Of a DNA stretch of 64,000 nt, positions 23,837-32,956 are shown one piece after another. This DNA is from Methanoculleus horonobensis. GTDB lineage: Archaea; Halobacteriota; Methanomicrobia; Methanomicrobiales; Methanoculleaceae. Location: assembly GCF_001602375.1 (NCBI RefSeq), contig NZ_BCNY01000013.1, positions 1 to 64,000 on the forward strand, written 5' to 3'. Numbering within the stretch: position 1 is the stretch's first letter; each line of letters begins with the position of its first letter. A program made the position numbers and the translations under genes. The notes beneath the pieces are model-generated. The model saw nothing but the letters and a program-made list of their open reading frames with translations. It searched no databases and was not told the DNA's origin.

Positions 23837-25069
23837 ATGAGCGCAATTCACACCATCGACGACTATGAGCGGTATATCGGCAAAGAGGCCGTGAATCGTA
23901 TCAAGGCGAAGGCACGGCCGCTCCGTGACATGCACGTCATGCACATGAACTCCACCTACTACGGCGGAGGGGTCTCGCAGATCCTCGCGTCCCTGACCCT
24001 CCTGATGAACAGTCTCGGGATACAGACCGGGTGGCGCGTCATCCACGGCCCCCCGGACTTCTTCAGCGTGACGAAGAAGTTCCATAACGCGCTGCAGGGT
24101 GGCGAGATCAACATGACCGGCCGCAAGAAGGAGATCTACGAGAGCGTCGTTCACGAGAACGCCATACGAAACCACCTCGATCACGACGTGGTCATCATCC
24201 ACGACCCGCAGCCGCTCCCGCTGATCACCCATTACCGGAAGAAGAGCCCCTGGATATGGCGCTGCCACCTCGACCTCACCGCACCGAACCGGAAGGTCTG
24301 GAACTACCTCGTCCCGTTCATCGAGAAATACGACGCCGTCATCCTCTCCTGCGGGGAGTACCGGCGGGATCTCGGAAGACCGCAGGTCTTCTTCACGCCC
24401 GGGATCGATCCCTTCTCCATCGTGAACAAGGACCTCTCCGAGAGCGCCATCGACGAACGCCTCGAGCATTACGGCATCCCGACCGATCTCCCCCTCGTCG
24501 TGCAGATCTCCCGGTTCGACCGCTGGAAGGATCCCGAAGGGGTCATCCGGGCGTTCCAGAAGGCCCGGAAGGAGGAGGAGTGCACCCTGGTTCTCGTCGG
24601 GAACGTCGCGACCGACGACCCGGAGGGCGCGGAGGTCTACCGGTCGCTCCTCGCCCACAGAAACGAGCGGATCATCGTCAAGAGCGTCCAGGACGGAGCG
24701 CTCGTGAACGCGCTTCAGCGCCGGGCCGCGGTCGTTCTCCAGAAGTCCATCCGGGAGGGGTTCGGGCTGACGGTATCGGAGGCGATGTGGAAGGGCGCGG
24801 CGGTGATCGGCGGGAACGTCGGCGGCATCCGCCAGCAGATAGAAGACGGGAAGAGCGGGTTCCTGGTCTCGGCCGTCGACGAGGCGGCGGATCGGATCGT
24901 CCGGCTGCTCCGCGACCCCGATCTCCGCGACCGTATGGGCAACGCAGCGCGTGAGCGGGTGCGGGAGCACTTCCTCTTCACCCGCACGGTCGAGCAGTAC
25001 CTCGACCTGATCGGCTCGTTCGAGCCGGAGTTCCGGCTGAGAGAGGACGTGGGGTTGTCGTGCGGGTGA
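23837..25069 (+). CDS. GT4 glycosyltransferase, trehalose synthase TreT-like
   Basis: A 410-residue two-domain GT-B enzyme. The first half begins with HMNSTYYGGGVSQILASL, which resembles the N-terminal loop of trehalose glycosyltransferring synthase (TreT). The second half has the GT4 donor site QISRFDRWKDPEGVIRAF and the EGFGLTVSEAMWKG motif with its catalytic Glu pair. TreT joins ADP- or UDP-glucose to glucose to make trehalose, a compatible solute. It could also be a related sucrose-phosphate-type GT4. GGGGGGAGCGATCAGG precedes ATG 23837; ATG 23819 is less likely. Confidence 0.82.
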   Translation: MSAIHTIDDYERYIGKEAVNRIKAKARPLRDMHVMHMNSTYYGGGVSQILASLTLLMNSLGIQTGWRVIHGPPDFFSVTKKFHNALQGGEINMTGRKKEIYESVVHENAIRNHLDHDVVIIHDPQPLPLITHYRKKSPWIWRCHLDLTAPNRKVWNYLVPFIEKYDAVILSCGEYRRDLGRPQVFFTPGIDPFSIVNKDLSESAIDERLEHYGIPTDLPLVVQISRFDRWKDPEGVIRAFQKARKEEECTLVLVGNVATDDPEGAEVYRSLLAHRNERIIVKSVQDGALVNALQRRAAVVLQKSIREGFGLTVSEAMWKGAAVIGGNVGGIRQQIEDGKSGFLVSAVDEAADRIVRLLRDPDLRDRMGNAARERVREHFLFTRTVEQYLDLIGSFEPEFRLREDVGLSCG

Positions 25070-25212
25070 GCGGGGGGCGGTGGGGAGCGGGTCCGGGCTA
25101 TTGGTGTCGCAGGATGTGGGATTGTCTGCGCACCTTCTGGTGCTCAAACTCATGCCTTATGGGCGGACATTCTTGTCTGATTGTCTGTCACTATGCACGG
25201 TTTTCGAGGGGA

Positions 25213-25451
25213 CGTCGCCACGCACTGCCCGCCCCCCCGAAGGGGGCGGAACGACTTCCCCGCAGGGGAAGGAGTTTGAGCACCGTCAGGTGCGAATGAG
25301 GAGCGCGAAGCGCGGGCGGTGGGGGTTATGGGTATCTCATTATGGGGTAGAGACAGGGGAGGGGGGCGAGCCCCCCTCCCCGTCAGCCCCTCGCACCTAA
25401 CGGTGCTCGTGCTCCTGCCCTTCAGCCAGTCGCACTCCCCCAATGGCGATA
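25213..25451. repeat. Dispersed palindromic element, copy C
   Basis: GTCGCCAC at 25214 and TGGCGATA at 25444-25451 bound a full-length copy. It has the GC-rich block, GTTTGAGCACCGTCAGGTGCGA (25268-25289), GGAGCGCGAAGCGCGGG, then the G-rich hairpin and GCACCTAACGGTGC. The flank to 25472 carries the GGTCCACTGCAC outer repeat. The whole gene-free stretch 25070-25809 otherwise has no coding sequence I trust; a pyrimidine-rich run lies at 25680-25740 just before cofE. Confidence 0.7.
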
Positions 25452-25809
25452 TTCCCACGGTCCACTGCACCGAGCTTGTTCCTCATTTCGGCTGTTTAGT
25501 CTGTCGTACAGCAAAGACCTCAGGTCTTCTCACGCTCTGGTTCTTACGAACTACGAACTGTCACACATCAAAGGCCGTCGCCCTTCTCGAACTCCTGCCA
25601 TCCCATCCTTCACAGCTCGCACCTTTGGTGCTCATGCTCCGTTCTTATCAGGACGTCACAACCCACACCCGCCGGCGCTCAAGTTCCGACCTCCCCCTCC
25701 CCCGCACCCACCCGGAACCGGAAATAATCCCCCCTATCCGCCAGAGCCTCTTGCGAGCAAACCCGAGCATTTTTCTGCAATCGGAGACGACCACTTATCC
25801 GTGAGTTCA

Positions 25810-26559
25810 ATGGATATCCAGGTAATCGGTGTCCGGAATCTTCCCCTGATCCAGCGAGGAGACGATCTTCCCGCCCTGATCTGCGAACAGATCGCGTTCG
25901 AGGACGGGGACATCCTCACCGTCGCCTCGTCCGTCTACTCGAAAGCAAAGGGCTTCACCCGCGAACTCGCCGCCATCGTCCCCGGTGCGGACGCCGTGCG
26001 GATCGCGGCAAAGACAAAGGAGGACCCGCGCTTCGTCCAGGCGGTGCTGGACTCGTCCACCGACATCCTGCTCGAATACCCGTTCATCCTCTCTGAGGTG
26101 CCGTCCGGCCACATCGGTGTCCGGGCGGGCGTCGACCACAGCAACGTCGAAGACGGCCTGATCATCATCCTCCCGCCCGACCCCATGGACGCCGCCGCCG
26201 ATCTCCGGGACGCCATCCGCCGCATCACCGGAAAAGACGTCCGGGTGATCGTCACCGACACCTGCGGCCGGGCGTTCCGGCGCGGCCAGACCGGCACCGC
26301 CATCGGGTGGGCGGGCATGACGGCCATAGACGACTACCGGGGAGACACCGACCTCTTCGGCCACGTCCTCGAGATCACCGAAGAAGCGGTCGTCGACGAG
26401 ATTGCGGCCTTCGCAAACTTCGTCATGGGCGAGAGCCACCAGGGCGTGCCCGCGGTGGTCTTCCGGAACTGCCGGGCGTGGAACGGGCACGACAGCGTCT
26501 ACTTCACGCCGAAGGAAGATATCATCAGGACTGCGCTGAAGGAGAACAAAAAGGATTAG
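25810..26559 (+). CDS. cofE: Coenzyme F420-0:L-glutamate ligase
   Basis: CofE adds the glutamate tail to F420-0 using GTP and is needed for the hydride carrier F420 of methanogenesis. The 249-residue product has the family start (VIGVRNLPLIQRGDD), the metal- and GTP-binding stretch with HIGVRAGVDHSNVEDG, and VIVTDTCGRAFRRGQTGTAI, all typical. ATG 25810 is chosen; an in-frame GTG at 25801 would add three residues. The end overlaps the convergent Sec61-beta gene by four bases. Confidence 0.95.
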   Translation: MDIQVIGVRNLPLIQRGDDLPALICEQIAFEDGDILTVASSVYSKAKGFTRELAAIVPGADAVRIAAKTKEDPRFVQAVLDSSTDILLEYPFILSEVPSGHIGVRAGVDHSNVEDGLIIILPPDPMDAAADLRDAIRRITGKDVRVIVTDTCGRAFRRGQTGTAIGWAGMTAIDDYRGDTDLFGHVLEITEEAVVDEIAAFANFVMGESHQGVPAVVFRNCRAWNGHDSVYFTPKEDIIRTALKENKKD

Positions 26560-26714
26560 AAGAGGGCATTGAGAACGAAGACTGCCACGCCGATCACGAC
26601 GGTTATCACGACAACGGATATCGGGCTGATATGGATGGCCCGGTGATCGTCGCTGTCGTAGTAATTGACCAGGCCGGCAGAGGATACCAGTCTTCCGCCA
26701 GATTTCTTCGCCAT
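26556..26714 (-). CDS. Preprotein translocase subunit Sec61-beta (SecG)
   Basis: A 52-residue tail-anchored subunit of the archaeal SecYEbeta channel. It has the expected polar N-terminus MAKKSGGRLVSSAGLVNYY with the family's SSAGL motif, then a single C-terminal membrane helix at about 30-50. I chose the ATG at 26714 because homology begins there. An AT-rich ATATATAAA box in the 44-base gap to the divergent amidohydrolase could serve both genes. Confidence 0.92.
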   Translation of the reverse strand: MAKKSGGRLVSSAGLVNYYDSDDHRAIHISPISVVVITVVIGVAVFVLNALF

Positions 26715-26758
26715 ACCAAAATATTCTCCTTTGCAATATATAAAACAGAGGATCAACT

Positions 26759-27805
26759 ATGCGGGAAGTTTCACCTTACGTCGTCACCGGCCGTGCGCTC
26801 CTCGGCGCAGACCTCCGGGAAGAAGATGTCACCATCACCGTCTCGGAAGGGATCGTCACCTCGATAGAGGCCGCCTCCCGGACGCCCGAGAGGTGGATCG
26901 TGCCCGCCTTCTTCAACGCCCACACGCATCTCGGCGACACCGTCGCGATGGATCTCCCCGCCCGGGGCAGCCTCGCCGACCTCGTCAAACCCCCGGGCGG
27001 CTTGAAACACCGGATCCTTGCTGCGACCCCGCGGGCCGAACTCGTCCGGGGGATGCGCTCGAGCATCTCGGCGATGCTCGCGACCGGGACGACCGGGTTC
27101 GCCGACTTCCGCGAAGGCGGGATCGAGGGCGTCGCGGCGCTCCGCGAGGCGGCGGCCGGGCTCGACTGCCGCCCGGTCATCCTCGGCCGCGAAGGCGGGG
27201 AGGAGATGAGCGACGGCGCGGGCATCAGCAGCGTTCACGACGTGGCAAACGCCGAAGAGATCGTCAGGGAAGCGCGGGCGGGAGGGAAACTCGTCGCCTT
27301 CCACGCCGGGGAGAGGAAACCCGACGACATCGACGACGCGCTCGCGTTCGAGCCCGACCTGCTCGTCCACTGCACCCACGCGACGGATGCGCACCTCCGC
27401 CGGATCGTCGAGATGGAGATCCCCGTCGTCGTCTGCCCGAGATCGAACTGGCTGCTCGGGGTCGCGGCATCGGCGGCCCACCCGCCCATTGCACGCATCC
27501 TCGAACTCGGGGGCACGCTCTACCTCGGAACGGACAACGTGATGTTCGTTCAACCCGACATGCTCAGGGAGATGGCTTTTGCCGCGACCGTGTACCGCGC
27601 GCGCCCCGAAGAGATCCTTCGCGCCGCCGTCTCGGGAGCCCGGCTGGCGGGGGTGTCGGGGTACCTTGAGGAAGGGCAGAAAGCGAATTTCCTGGTCGTA
27701 AATCCGCTAAAAAACAACATTTCTTTCAGCAAGGATGTCACGGCAACTATCGTGAAACGGCTGGATTCTTCATCTATTTGCCAAACAGTTTTAACCCTGC
27801 AATAG
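26759..27805 (+). CDS. Amidohydrolase-family protein (deaminase-like)
   Basis: A 348-residue metal-dependent hydrolase of the cytosine deaminase/chlorohydrolase type. NAHTHLGD gives the HxH metal site, LVAFHAGE and LVHCTHAT the later histidines, and GTDNVMF the catalytic Asp. It is shorter than the usual 400-plus residues of MtaD-type enzymes, lacking part of the N-terminal strand region. The substrate could be a nucleoside or a modified base; nothing nearby decides it. A TATAAA-like box lies about 20 bases upstream. Confidence 0.83.
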   Translation: MREVSPYVVTGRALLGADLREEDVTITVSEGIVTSIEAASRTPERWIVPAFFNAHTHLGDTVAMDLPARGSLADLVKPPGGLKHRILAATPRAELVRGMRSSISAMLATGTTGFADFREGGIEGVAALREAAAGLDCRPVILGREGGEEMSDGAGISSVHDVANAEEIVREARAGGKLVAFHAGERKPDDIDDALAFEPDLLVHCTHATDAHLRRIVEMEIPVVVCPRSNWLLGVAASAAHPPIARILELGGTLYLGTDNVMFVQPDMLREMAFAATVYRARPEEILRAAVSGARLAGVSGYLEEGQKANFLVVNPLKNNISFSKDVTATIVKRLDSSSICQTVLTLQ

Positions 27806-27841
27806 AAATCAGATAAAAAGTATCTGTTCTGCGTGGTGTGT

Positions 27842-28270
27842 ATGTTCCGTAAGATACTCGTTGCTATAGACGGCTCCGAACCGGCCAACCGGGCATTCGA
27901 GACAGCTCTCGGTGAGGCCGGCATCTGGAAAGCCGAAGTTCACGTTGTATATGTGGTCGAATCCGGGCTATTTTCTTCCCTTCCCATGGACAACACACTC
28001 GAGATCATCTACAGTGTTTTGCAGAAAGAGGGAGAGGGTGTTCTTGAAGCAGCTCGTAAGAAAGCGGAAGCGGCGGGAGTTACGCTCGTCACGCATCTCC
28101 GGCAGGGACACGCGGGATCCCAGATCATCTCTCTTGCCGAAGAACTGGGTGCCGATCTCATTCTTCTCGGCTCCTACGGTAAGAGCGGTGTCGACCGCCT
28201 TCTGCTCGGGAGCGTGACCGACTACGTGGTGCAAAATAGTCCCATCACGACAACGGTGGTGAGATCATAA
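27842..28270 (+). CDS. Universal stress protein (UspA family)
   Basis: A 142-residue single-domain Usp protein. It begins MFRKILVAIDGSEPA and ends with GSYGKSGVDRLLLGSVTDYV, the Gx2Gx9G(S/T) nucleotide-binding motif of the ATP-binding class. It is cytoplasmic and its role is usually inferred from stress expression. ATG 27842 follows GTG repeats that are less likely starts. The CBS gene starts 15 bases on, so the two are probably one operon; both bind adenine nucleotides in characterised relatives. Confidence 0.92.
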   Translation: MFRKILVAIDGSEPANRAFETALGEAGIWKAEVHVVYVVESGLFSSLPMDNTLEIIYSVLQKEGEGVLEAARKKAEAAGVTLVTHLRQGHAGSQIISLAEELGADLILLGSYGKSGVDRLLLGSVTDYVVQNSPITTTVVRS

Positions 28271-28284
28271 CCTCCCTGCAGCAG

Positions 28285-29145
28285 ATGTTCGTCCGGGACT
28301 TCATGATAACCGACGTTGTCTGCGTCGAGATCCCCGGGAACCGGGACGATGTCCTGCGTATCCTGAAGCGCACGGGCATCAGCGGCGTCCCCGTCCTCAA
28401 AGACGGCGAGCTCGTCGGCATCATCACCCGTAAGGATCTCCTCCGGAAAGCGGAAGAGACCCAGCTCGGGCTCCTGATGACACCCGACCCGGTCGTCATC
28501 CGGCCGGACGCCCCCATCTCGGAGGCGGCCCAGTTGATGGTGCGCCACAACATCAGGAGGCTTCCCGTCATGGAAGACGGGACGATGGTCGGGCTGATCA
28601 GCGTGGCCGACCTTATCGGCGCCGTTGCCCAGCTCCGTATCACCCTCCCCATCAAGGAGAACTACGTCAGCAAGACCTACGCCCTCTGGGAGGAGACACC
28701 CCTCTCGCTCGTCGGGAGAGTCCTCGAGATCTCCGGCTACGACGCCATCCCCGTCCTTATGGAGGACGGCACGCTCACCGGGATCATATCGGAGCGGGAT
28801 CTCATCCGGCACTCCCGCATCGAGGACGGTGTCGAGGTCAGTGACTTCTCGAATGGCACGGACGACGACGAATGGACGTGGGAGAGCATCCGGGATATGC
28901 ACACCATCAGTTACGGCATCTCCAAGATCCAGCTCCTTCCGATTCCCGTGAAGAACGCGATGGTCAAGAACGTCCTTGCCGTCCCCCTGAACGCCGAGGT
29001 CGGCGAATGCGCACTGAAGATGCGGCGGGCCCGGGTCGACCAGCTCCCGGTGGTCAACGGGAACAAGCGGCTCGTCGCCATGCTCTTCGACCGTGAGTTG
29101 ATCAAGGTACTGCTGCCAGACCAGCAGGCCGTGCGAAAGAATTAA
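28285..29145 (+). CDS. Protein with four CBS domains
   Basis: A 286-residue protein made of four CBS motifs in two Bateman pairs at about 1-55, 62-120, 130-195 and 222-280. Repeated VPVLKDGELVGIITRKDLL- and LPVMEDGTMVGLISVADLI-type segments are plain. A polar, tryptophan-containing insert (DDDEWTWESIRD) separates the third and fourth. Such proteins bind AMP, ATP or S-adenosyl compounds and regulate partners. No effector domain is attached. It follows the UspA gene by 14 bases. Confidence 0.92.
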   Translation: MFVRDFMITDVVCVEIPGNRDDVLRILKRTGISGVPVLKDGELVGIITRKDLLRKAEETQLGLLMTPDPVVIRPDAPISEAAQLMVRHNIRRLPVMEDGTMVGLISVADLIGAVAQLRITLPIKENYVSKTYALWEETPLSLVGRVLEISGYDAIPVLMEDGTLTGIISERDLIRHSRIEDGVEVSDFSNGTDDDEWTWESIRDMHTISYGISKIQLLPIPVKNAMVKNVLAVPLNAEVGECALKMRRARVDQLPVVNGNKRLVAMLFDRELIKVLLPDQQAVRKN

Positions 29146-29208
29146 GGGACAACATTCATATAATATACAGATGCCTATCCCTGCCGTGCAGTGACCCGGT
29201 ACGGCGAT

Positions 29209-29222
29209 AAATTTATGTTTTA
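29209..29222 (+). promoter_or_regulatory. Candidate TATA box of the psmB-aCPSF1 unit
   Basis: AAATTTATGTTTTA lies about 70 bases before the psmB start in an AT-rich gap (29146-29290) where the surrounding genes are GC-rich. It would give a leader of about 45 bases. Confidence 0.4.
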
Positions 29223-29290
29223 TGATATCGCTATACGCTTAACCGCTTTTGAGCGAGATAAGGCGTTTTAATGGTTTTAGGGGTGCTTCA

Positions 29291-29935
29291 ATGCTTGATA
29301 CTTCCCAGGAAATTATGAAAGGTACAACTACCGTAGGACTGATCTTCGACGGTGGCGTGGTTCTTGCAACGGAGATGCGAGCGACGATGGGGAACATGAT
29401 CGCAAGCAAGCGTGCGAAGAAGATCTACCAGATCACGCCGAGAATCGGTCTGACCACCGCCGGCGGCGTCGGCGACGCGCAGCAGCTCGTTCGGATCCTG
29501 CAGGTCGAATGCAACCTCTTCGAGATGCGTCGCGGCAAGACGATGTCGGTCGGTGCCGCATCGACCCTGCTCTCGAACTACCTGAACCAGAACCGCTACT
29601 ATCCCTACTACGTCCAGCTCCTGATGGGCGGGTTCGACGACGAGGGGCCGAGCGTCTACTCCGTCGACGCTATGGGCGGGGCGACCAAGGAAGAGGATAT
29701 CGTTGCCACCGGCTCGGGATCACCGTTCGCCTACGGTGTGCTCGAGGATCAGTATCGGGCCGGCATGAAGGAAGACGAGGCAAAGGATCTCGCTGCCCGT
29801 GCCGTCCGATCGGCGATGCGCCGTGACTCCGCATCCGGCGAGGATATCATGGTGGTCGTGATCACGAAGGACAAATATGAAGAACACATCGAGAGCGGGT
29901 TGCAGAGGCCATCGGCAGCCCGCCCAACACCCTGA
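29291..29935 (+). CDS. psmB: Proteasome beta subunit
   Basis: A 214-residue catalytic subunit of the archaeal 20S proteasome. A short propeptide ([11 protein letters not shown]) precedes [11 protein letters not shown]; autocleavage at G11-T12 would expose the threonine nucleophile. The conserved Asp and Lys of the active site lie in the following strands ([10 protein letters not shown] region), and the [12 protein letters not shown] motif is intact. ATG 29291 gives a normal propeptide; an upstream TTG would add 14 residues. It is next to the aCPSF1 gene, as in many archaea. Confidence 0.95.
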   Translation: MLDTSQEIMKGTTTVGLIFDGGVVLATEMRATMGNMIASKRAKKIYQITPRIGLTTAGGVGDAQQLVRILQVECNLFEMRRGKTMSVGAASTLLSNYLNQNRYYPYYVQLLMGGFDDEGPSVYSVDAMGGATKEEDIVATGSGSPFAYGVLEDQYRAGMKEDEAKDLAARAVRSAMRRDSASGEDIMVVVITKDKYEEHIESGLQRPSAARPTP

Positions 29936-29955
29936 TATTTTTTAGGACGATTTTA

Positions 29956-31848
29956 ATGGTTATCGAAGAGAAACTCCAGGAGCTTAAGGAGCAGATCAAT
30001 AAGATTGTTCCCGGCGGAATAACGATCTCGAACGTCGAGTTTGAAGGTCCCGAGCTCGTTATCTACACAGACGATCCGAAACTGTTTGCCGATCAGGCAG
30101 ACCTGATAAAGATACTGGCACGCGATCTGAGGAAGCGGATCGTCGTGCGCCCGAACATTCTTGAAGATCCCGAACGGGCCGCCCAGGAGATCCGTGCGGT
30201 CGTTCCGGAGAACGCAGGGATCACCGACCTCTTCTTCGATCCCGAGACCGGCGAAGTCCTGATCGAGGCGGAGAAGCCCGGCGTTGTCATCGGCAAGAAC
30301 GGGGTGACTCTCCGCGAGATCACGAAGCAGATCGGCTGGACGCCGAAGGTTGTCCGGACGCCTCCCATCGAGAGTTCGACGGTGAAGCAGATCCGCACCT
30401 ACCTGCGATCGGTCAAAGACGAGCGCAAGGCGTTTCTGCGTACGATCGGCCGCCGTATCCACCGCGAGGTCACGAGCAAGGACCAGTGGCTGCGGGTCAC
30501 GACGCTCGGGTGCTGCCGCGAGGTCGGCCGCGCCGCGTTCCTGATATCGACGCCGGAGAGCAAGATCCTGGTCGACTGCGGGGAAAAACCGGGCAACATC
30601 GCGAACGGGACGCCGTACCTCTACGTGCCCGAGATCTACCCCCTCGACTCGCTCGACGCGGTGGTGCTCACCCACGCGCATCTCGACCACTGCGCTCTCG
30701 TCCCGCTCCTCTACAAGTACGGCTACGAAGGCCCGGTCTACTCGACGGCGCCGACGAGGGATCTCTCGACGATGCTCCAGCTCGACTACCTGGACGTCGT
30801 CCGGAAGGAGACGGACAGGATCCCCTACACCTCGAACGAGGTGCGGACCTACATGAAGCACTCGATCACCCTCAACTACGGCAGCGTGACCGACATCGCA
30901 CCCGACGTCAAACTCACCTTCCATAACGCGGGGCATATCCTCGGGTCGGCCATCGCTCACTTCCATATCGGCGAGGGGCTCTACAACATCGCGTTCACCG
31001 GCGACTTCAACTACCAGAAGTCACGGCTCTTCTCCCCGGCGGTCTCGTCCTTCCCGCGGCTCGAGGCGCTCTTCATGGAGAGCACCTACGGCGGGGCGAA
31101 CGACTTCCAGCCCCAGAGGAAGGATGCGGAGGACAAGCTCTACGAGACGGTCTCGGCGACGATCAAGCGCGGCGGCAAGGTGATCATTCCCGCGTTCGCC
31201 GTCGGGCGGTCGCAGGAGGTCATGCTCGCCCTCGAGGAGGGTATCCGGCGGCAGAAGATTCCGCCGGTGAAGATCTACCTCGACGGCATGATCAAGGAGG
31301 CGACGGCGATCCACACGACCTACCCGGAGTACCTCAACAGCGATCTCCGGAACCAGATCTTCCGCGAAGGGCTGAACCCCTTCCTTGCCGAGGCGTTCGT
31401 CCAGGTGGACTCGCCGGCTATCCGGGAGAAGGTGATAACAGGGGATCCCTGCGTCATCGTCACGACGAGCGGTATGTTAAACGGCGGGCCGGTGATGGAG
31501 TACCTCAAGGCTCTCGGCCCGGACGAGAGGAACGCGCTCGTCTTCGTCGGTTACCAGGCGGACGGGACGCTCGGTCGGCGCATCCAGAAAGGGTGGCGCG
31601 AGATCCCGCTCGGCTGGCGCGAGACGATCGTGATCAACCTCGAGATCGCGACGAGCGACGGGTTCTCCGGTCACTCCGACCGCAAACAGCTGATGAACTA
31701 CGTCGCCCACCTCCAGCCGCGCCCGGAGAAGATCTTCACCATCCACGGCGACGAGAACAAGACCATCGACCTTGCAAGCTCCATCTACAAGCGGCACCGC
31801 ATCGAGACGCATTCCCCCATGAACCTTGAGACATACCGTATGATCTAG
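29956..31848 (+). CDS. KH-domain beta-CASP ribonuclease aCPSF1 (FttA)
   Basis: A 630-residue archaeal homologue of CPSF73 that cleaves RNA 3' ends and drives transcription termination at U-rich sites. N-terminal KH domains (GKNG at 113-116) bind RNA. The metallo-beta-lactamase core has HAHLDH at 240-245, and further metal ligands fall in GHILGSA and FTGDFNY. The beta-CASP insert and final histidine segment ([10 protein letters not shown]) follow. Full family length, so it should be active. It lies 20 bases after psmB, and oligo-T tracts after several genes here are plausible targets. Confidence 0.94.
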   Translation: MVIEEKLQELKEQINKIVPGGITISNVEFEGPELVIYTDDPKLFADQADLIKILARDLRKRIVVRPNILEDPERAAQEIRAVVPENAGITDLFFDPETGEVLIEAEKPGVVIGKNGVTLREITKQIGWTPKVVRTPPIESSTVKQIRTYLRSVKDERKAFLRTIGRRIHREVTSKDQWLRVTTLGCCREVGRAAFLISTPESKILVDCGEKPGNIANGTPYLYVPEIYPLDSLDAVVLTHAHLDHCALVPLLYKYGYEGPVYSTAPTRDLSTMLQLDYLDVVRKETDRIPYTSNEVRTYMKHSITLNYGSVTDIAPDVKLTFHNAGHILGSAIAHFHIGEGLYNIAFTGDFNYQKSRLFSPAVSSFPRLEALFMESTYGGANDFQPQRKDAEDKLYETVSATIKRGGKVIIPAFAVGRSQEVMLALEEGIRRQKIPPVKIYLDGMIKEATAIHTTYPEYLNSDLRNQIFREGLNPFLAEAFVQVDSPAIREKVITGDPCVIVTTSGMLNGGPVMEYLKALGPDERNALVFVGYQADGTLGRRIQKGWREIPLGWRETIVINLEIATSDGFSGHSDRKQLMNYVAHLQPRPEKIFTIHGDENKTIDLASSIYKRHRIETHSPMNLETYRMI

Positions 31849-31850
31849 GG

Positions 31851-32918
31851 ATGTTGCAAAAACTCCCCATTCTCCTCGGGGTATTCGTGGTGATGGCGCT
31901 CTCGAACGCCGTCGTCCCGGTGCTTCCCGATTTTGCCGAGGGGGCGGCACTGCAGGGCGTGGTCTACTCCGCATACTTTTTGGGCGCGTTTCTGACGGTG
32001 TTGCCGGCGGGGCTTGCAAGCGACCGGATCGGCAGCGTGCCCCTCATCCGCGCCGGGCTTCTCCTGACCCTAGCAAGCGGCATCCTTATCCTGCTCTTTC
32101 CATCAGGCCTGCCGCTCCTTGTCTTCCGGGTCGTCGAGGGGATCGGGGCCGGGCTCTTTCTCTCGGCGGCGCTCGCGTGGGCGAACTCCCAGACTCCGGC
32201 CGGGCAGCTCAGCGGCTACGTCATGGCGGCCTTGAACCTCGGTCTGGTCGTGGGACTTCTCGCGACGGGCTGGCTCGATGCTCTCTTCGACAGCCATCTT
32301 GCGGGGATCGCCCTCTTTACGGTGCTCGCGGCCCCGGCAGCTGCGATGAGTTTCGTCGTCCGGGAGAGCGAGCGCGTGGGTTTTGCAAAGGCGGATTTTG
32401 CCGGGATCGTGCGGAACTACTTCTGGCTCTTTGCCGCGGCGGTCGTTCTCGTGGGGATGACCGGGGCGGTGGCGGCCGTCTACCCCGAGTACACCGGGAA
32501 CGACTCGTCGGTGCTCGCCCTGCAGCTGGCAACAATCAACATCGCGACCGTTATTGCCCTGCTCGTCACTCCCCGTCTCGCCCTCCGTCCTGCCCCGACC
32601 ATCCGGGCCGCCTCGCTCCTGATGGCGGCGGCGGTTCTGGCGGGCTACTTCACGCCCTATGCCTTCCCCGCCATCGGGGCGCTCTCGGGCGTGTTCATCG
32701 TCGCGACTCTCGCCTTCCTCGCGGAGACGAAGATCGAGCAGGGCGTGATGACCGGGCTCTTCAACACCGCGTCCTACGCCGGGTTCACGTTCCTCTCCGC
32801 CATTACGGGGCTGGTGGCCGGATGGGTAGGGTTCCTGGCCGCATTCGTCCTGCTGGCCGGGATGGCGGTGGCAGTGGCTATCCCCATCGGCAGGTGCCGG
32901 TGCGAGTACCGCGGGTGA
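31851..32918 (+). CDS. Major facilitator superfamily transporter
   Basis: A 355-residue membrane protein with about eleven hydrophobic helices. The MFS signature between helices 2 and 3 is recognisable (GLASDRIGSVPLIRAG), and a second half-repeat starts near residue 185. At 355 residues it is on the short side for MFS. The substrate cannot be told. It begins two bases after the aCPSF1 stop, yet this neighbour offers no functional clue. Confidence 0.82.
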   Translation: MLQKLPILLGVFVVMALSNAVVPVLPDFAEGAALQGVVYSAYFLGAFLTVLPAGLASDRIGSVPLIRAGLLLTLASGILILLFPSGLPLLVFRVVEGIGAGLFLSAALAWANSQTPAGQLSGYVMAALNLGLVVGLLATGWLDALFDSHLAGIALFTVLAAPAAAMSFVVRESERVGFAKADFAGIVRNYFWLFAAAVVLVGMTGAVAAVYPEYTGNDSSVLALQLATINIATVIALLVTPRLALRPAPTIRAASLLMAAAVLAGYFTPYAFPAIGALSGVFIVATLAFLAETKIEQGVMTGLFNTASYAGFTFLSAITGLVAGWVGFLAAFVLLAGMAVAVAIPIGRCRCEYRG

Positions 32919-32956
32919 CGGAGCGCATATTACCCCTCCCGTCCATAGGATCATCC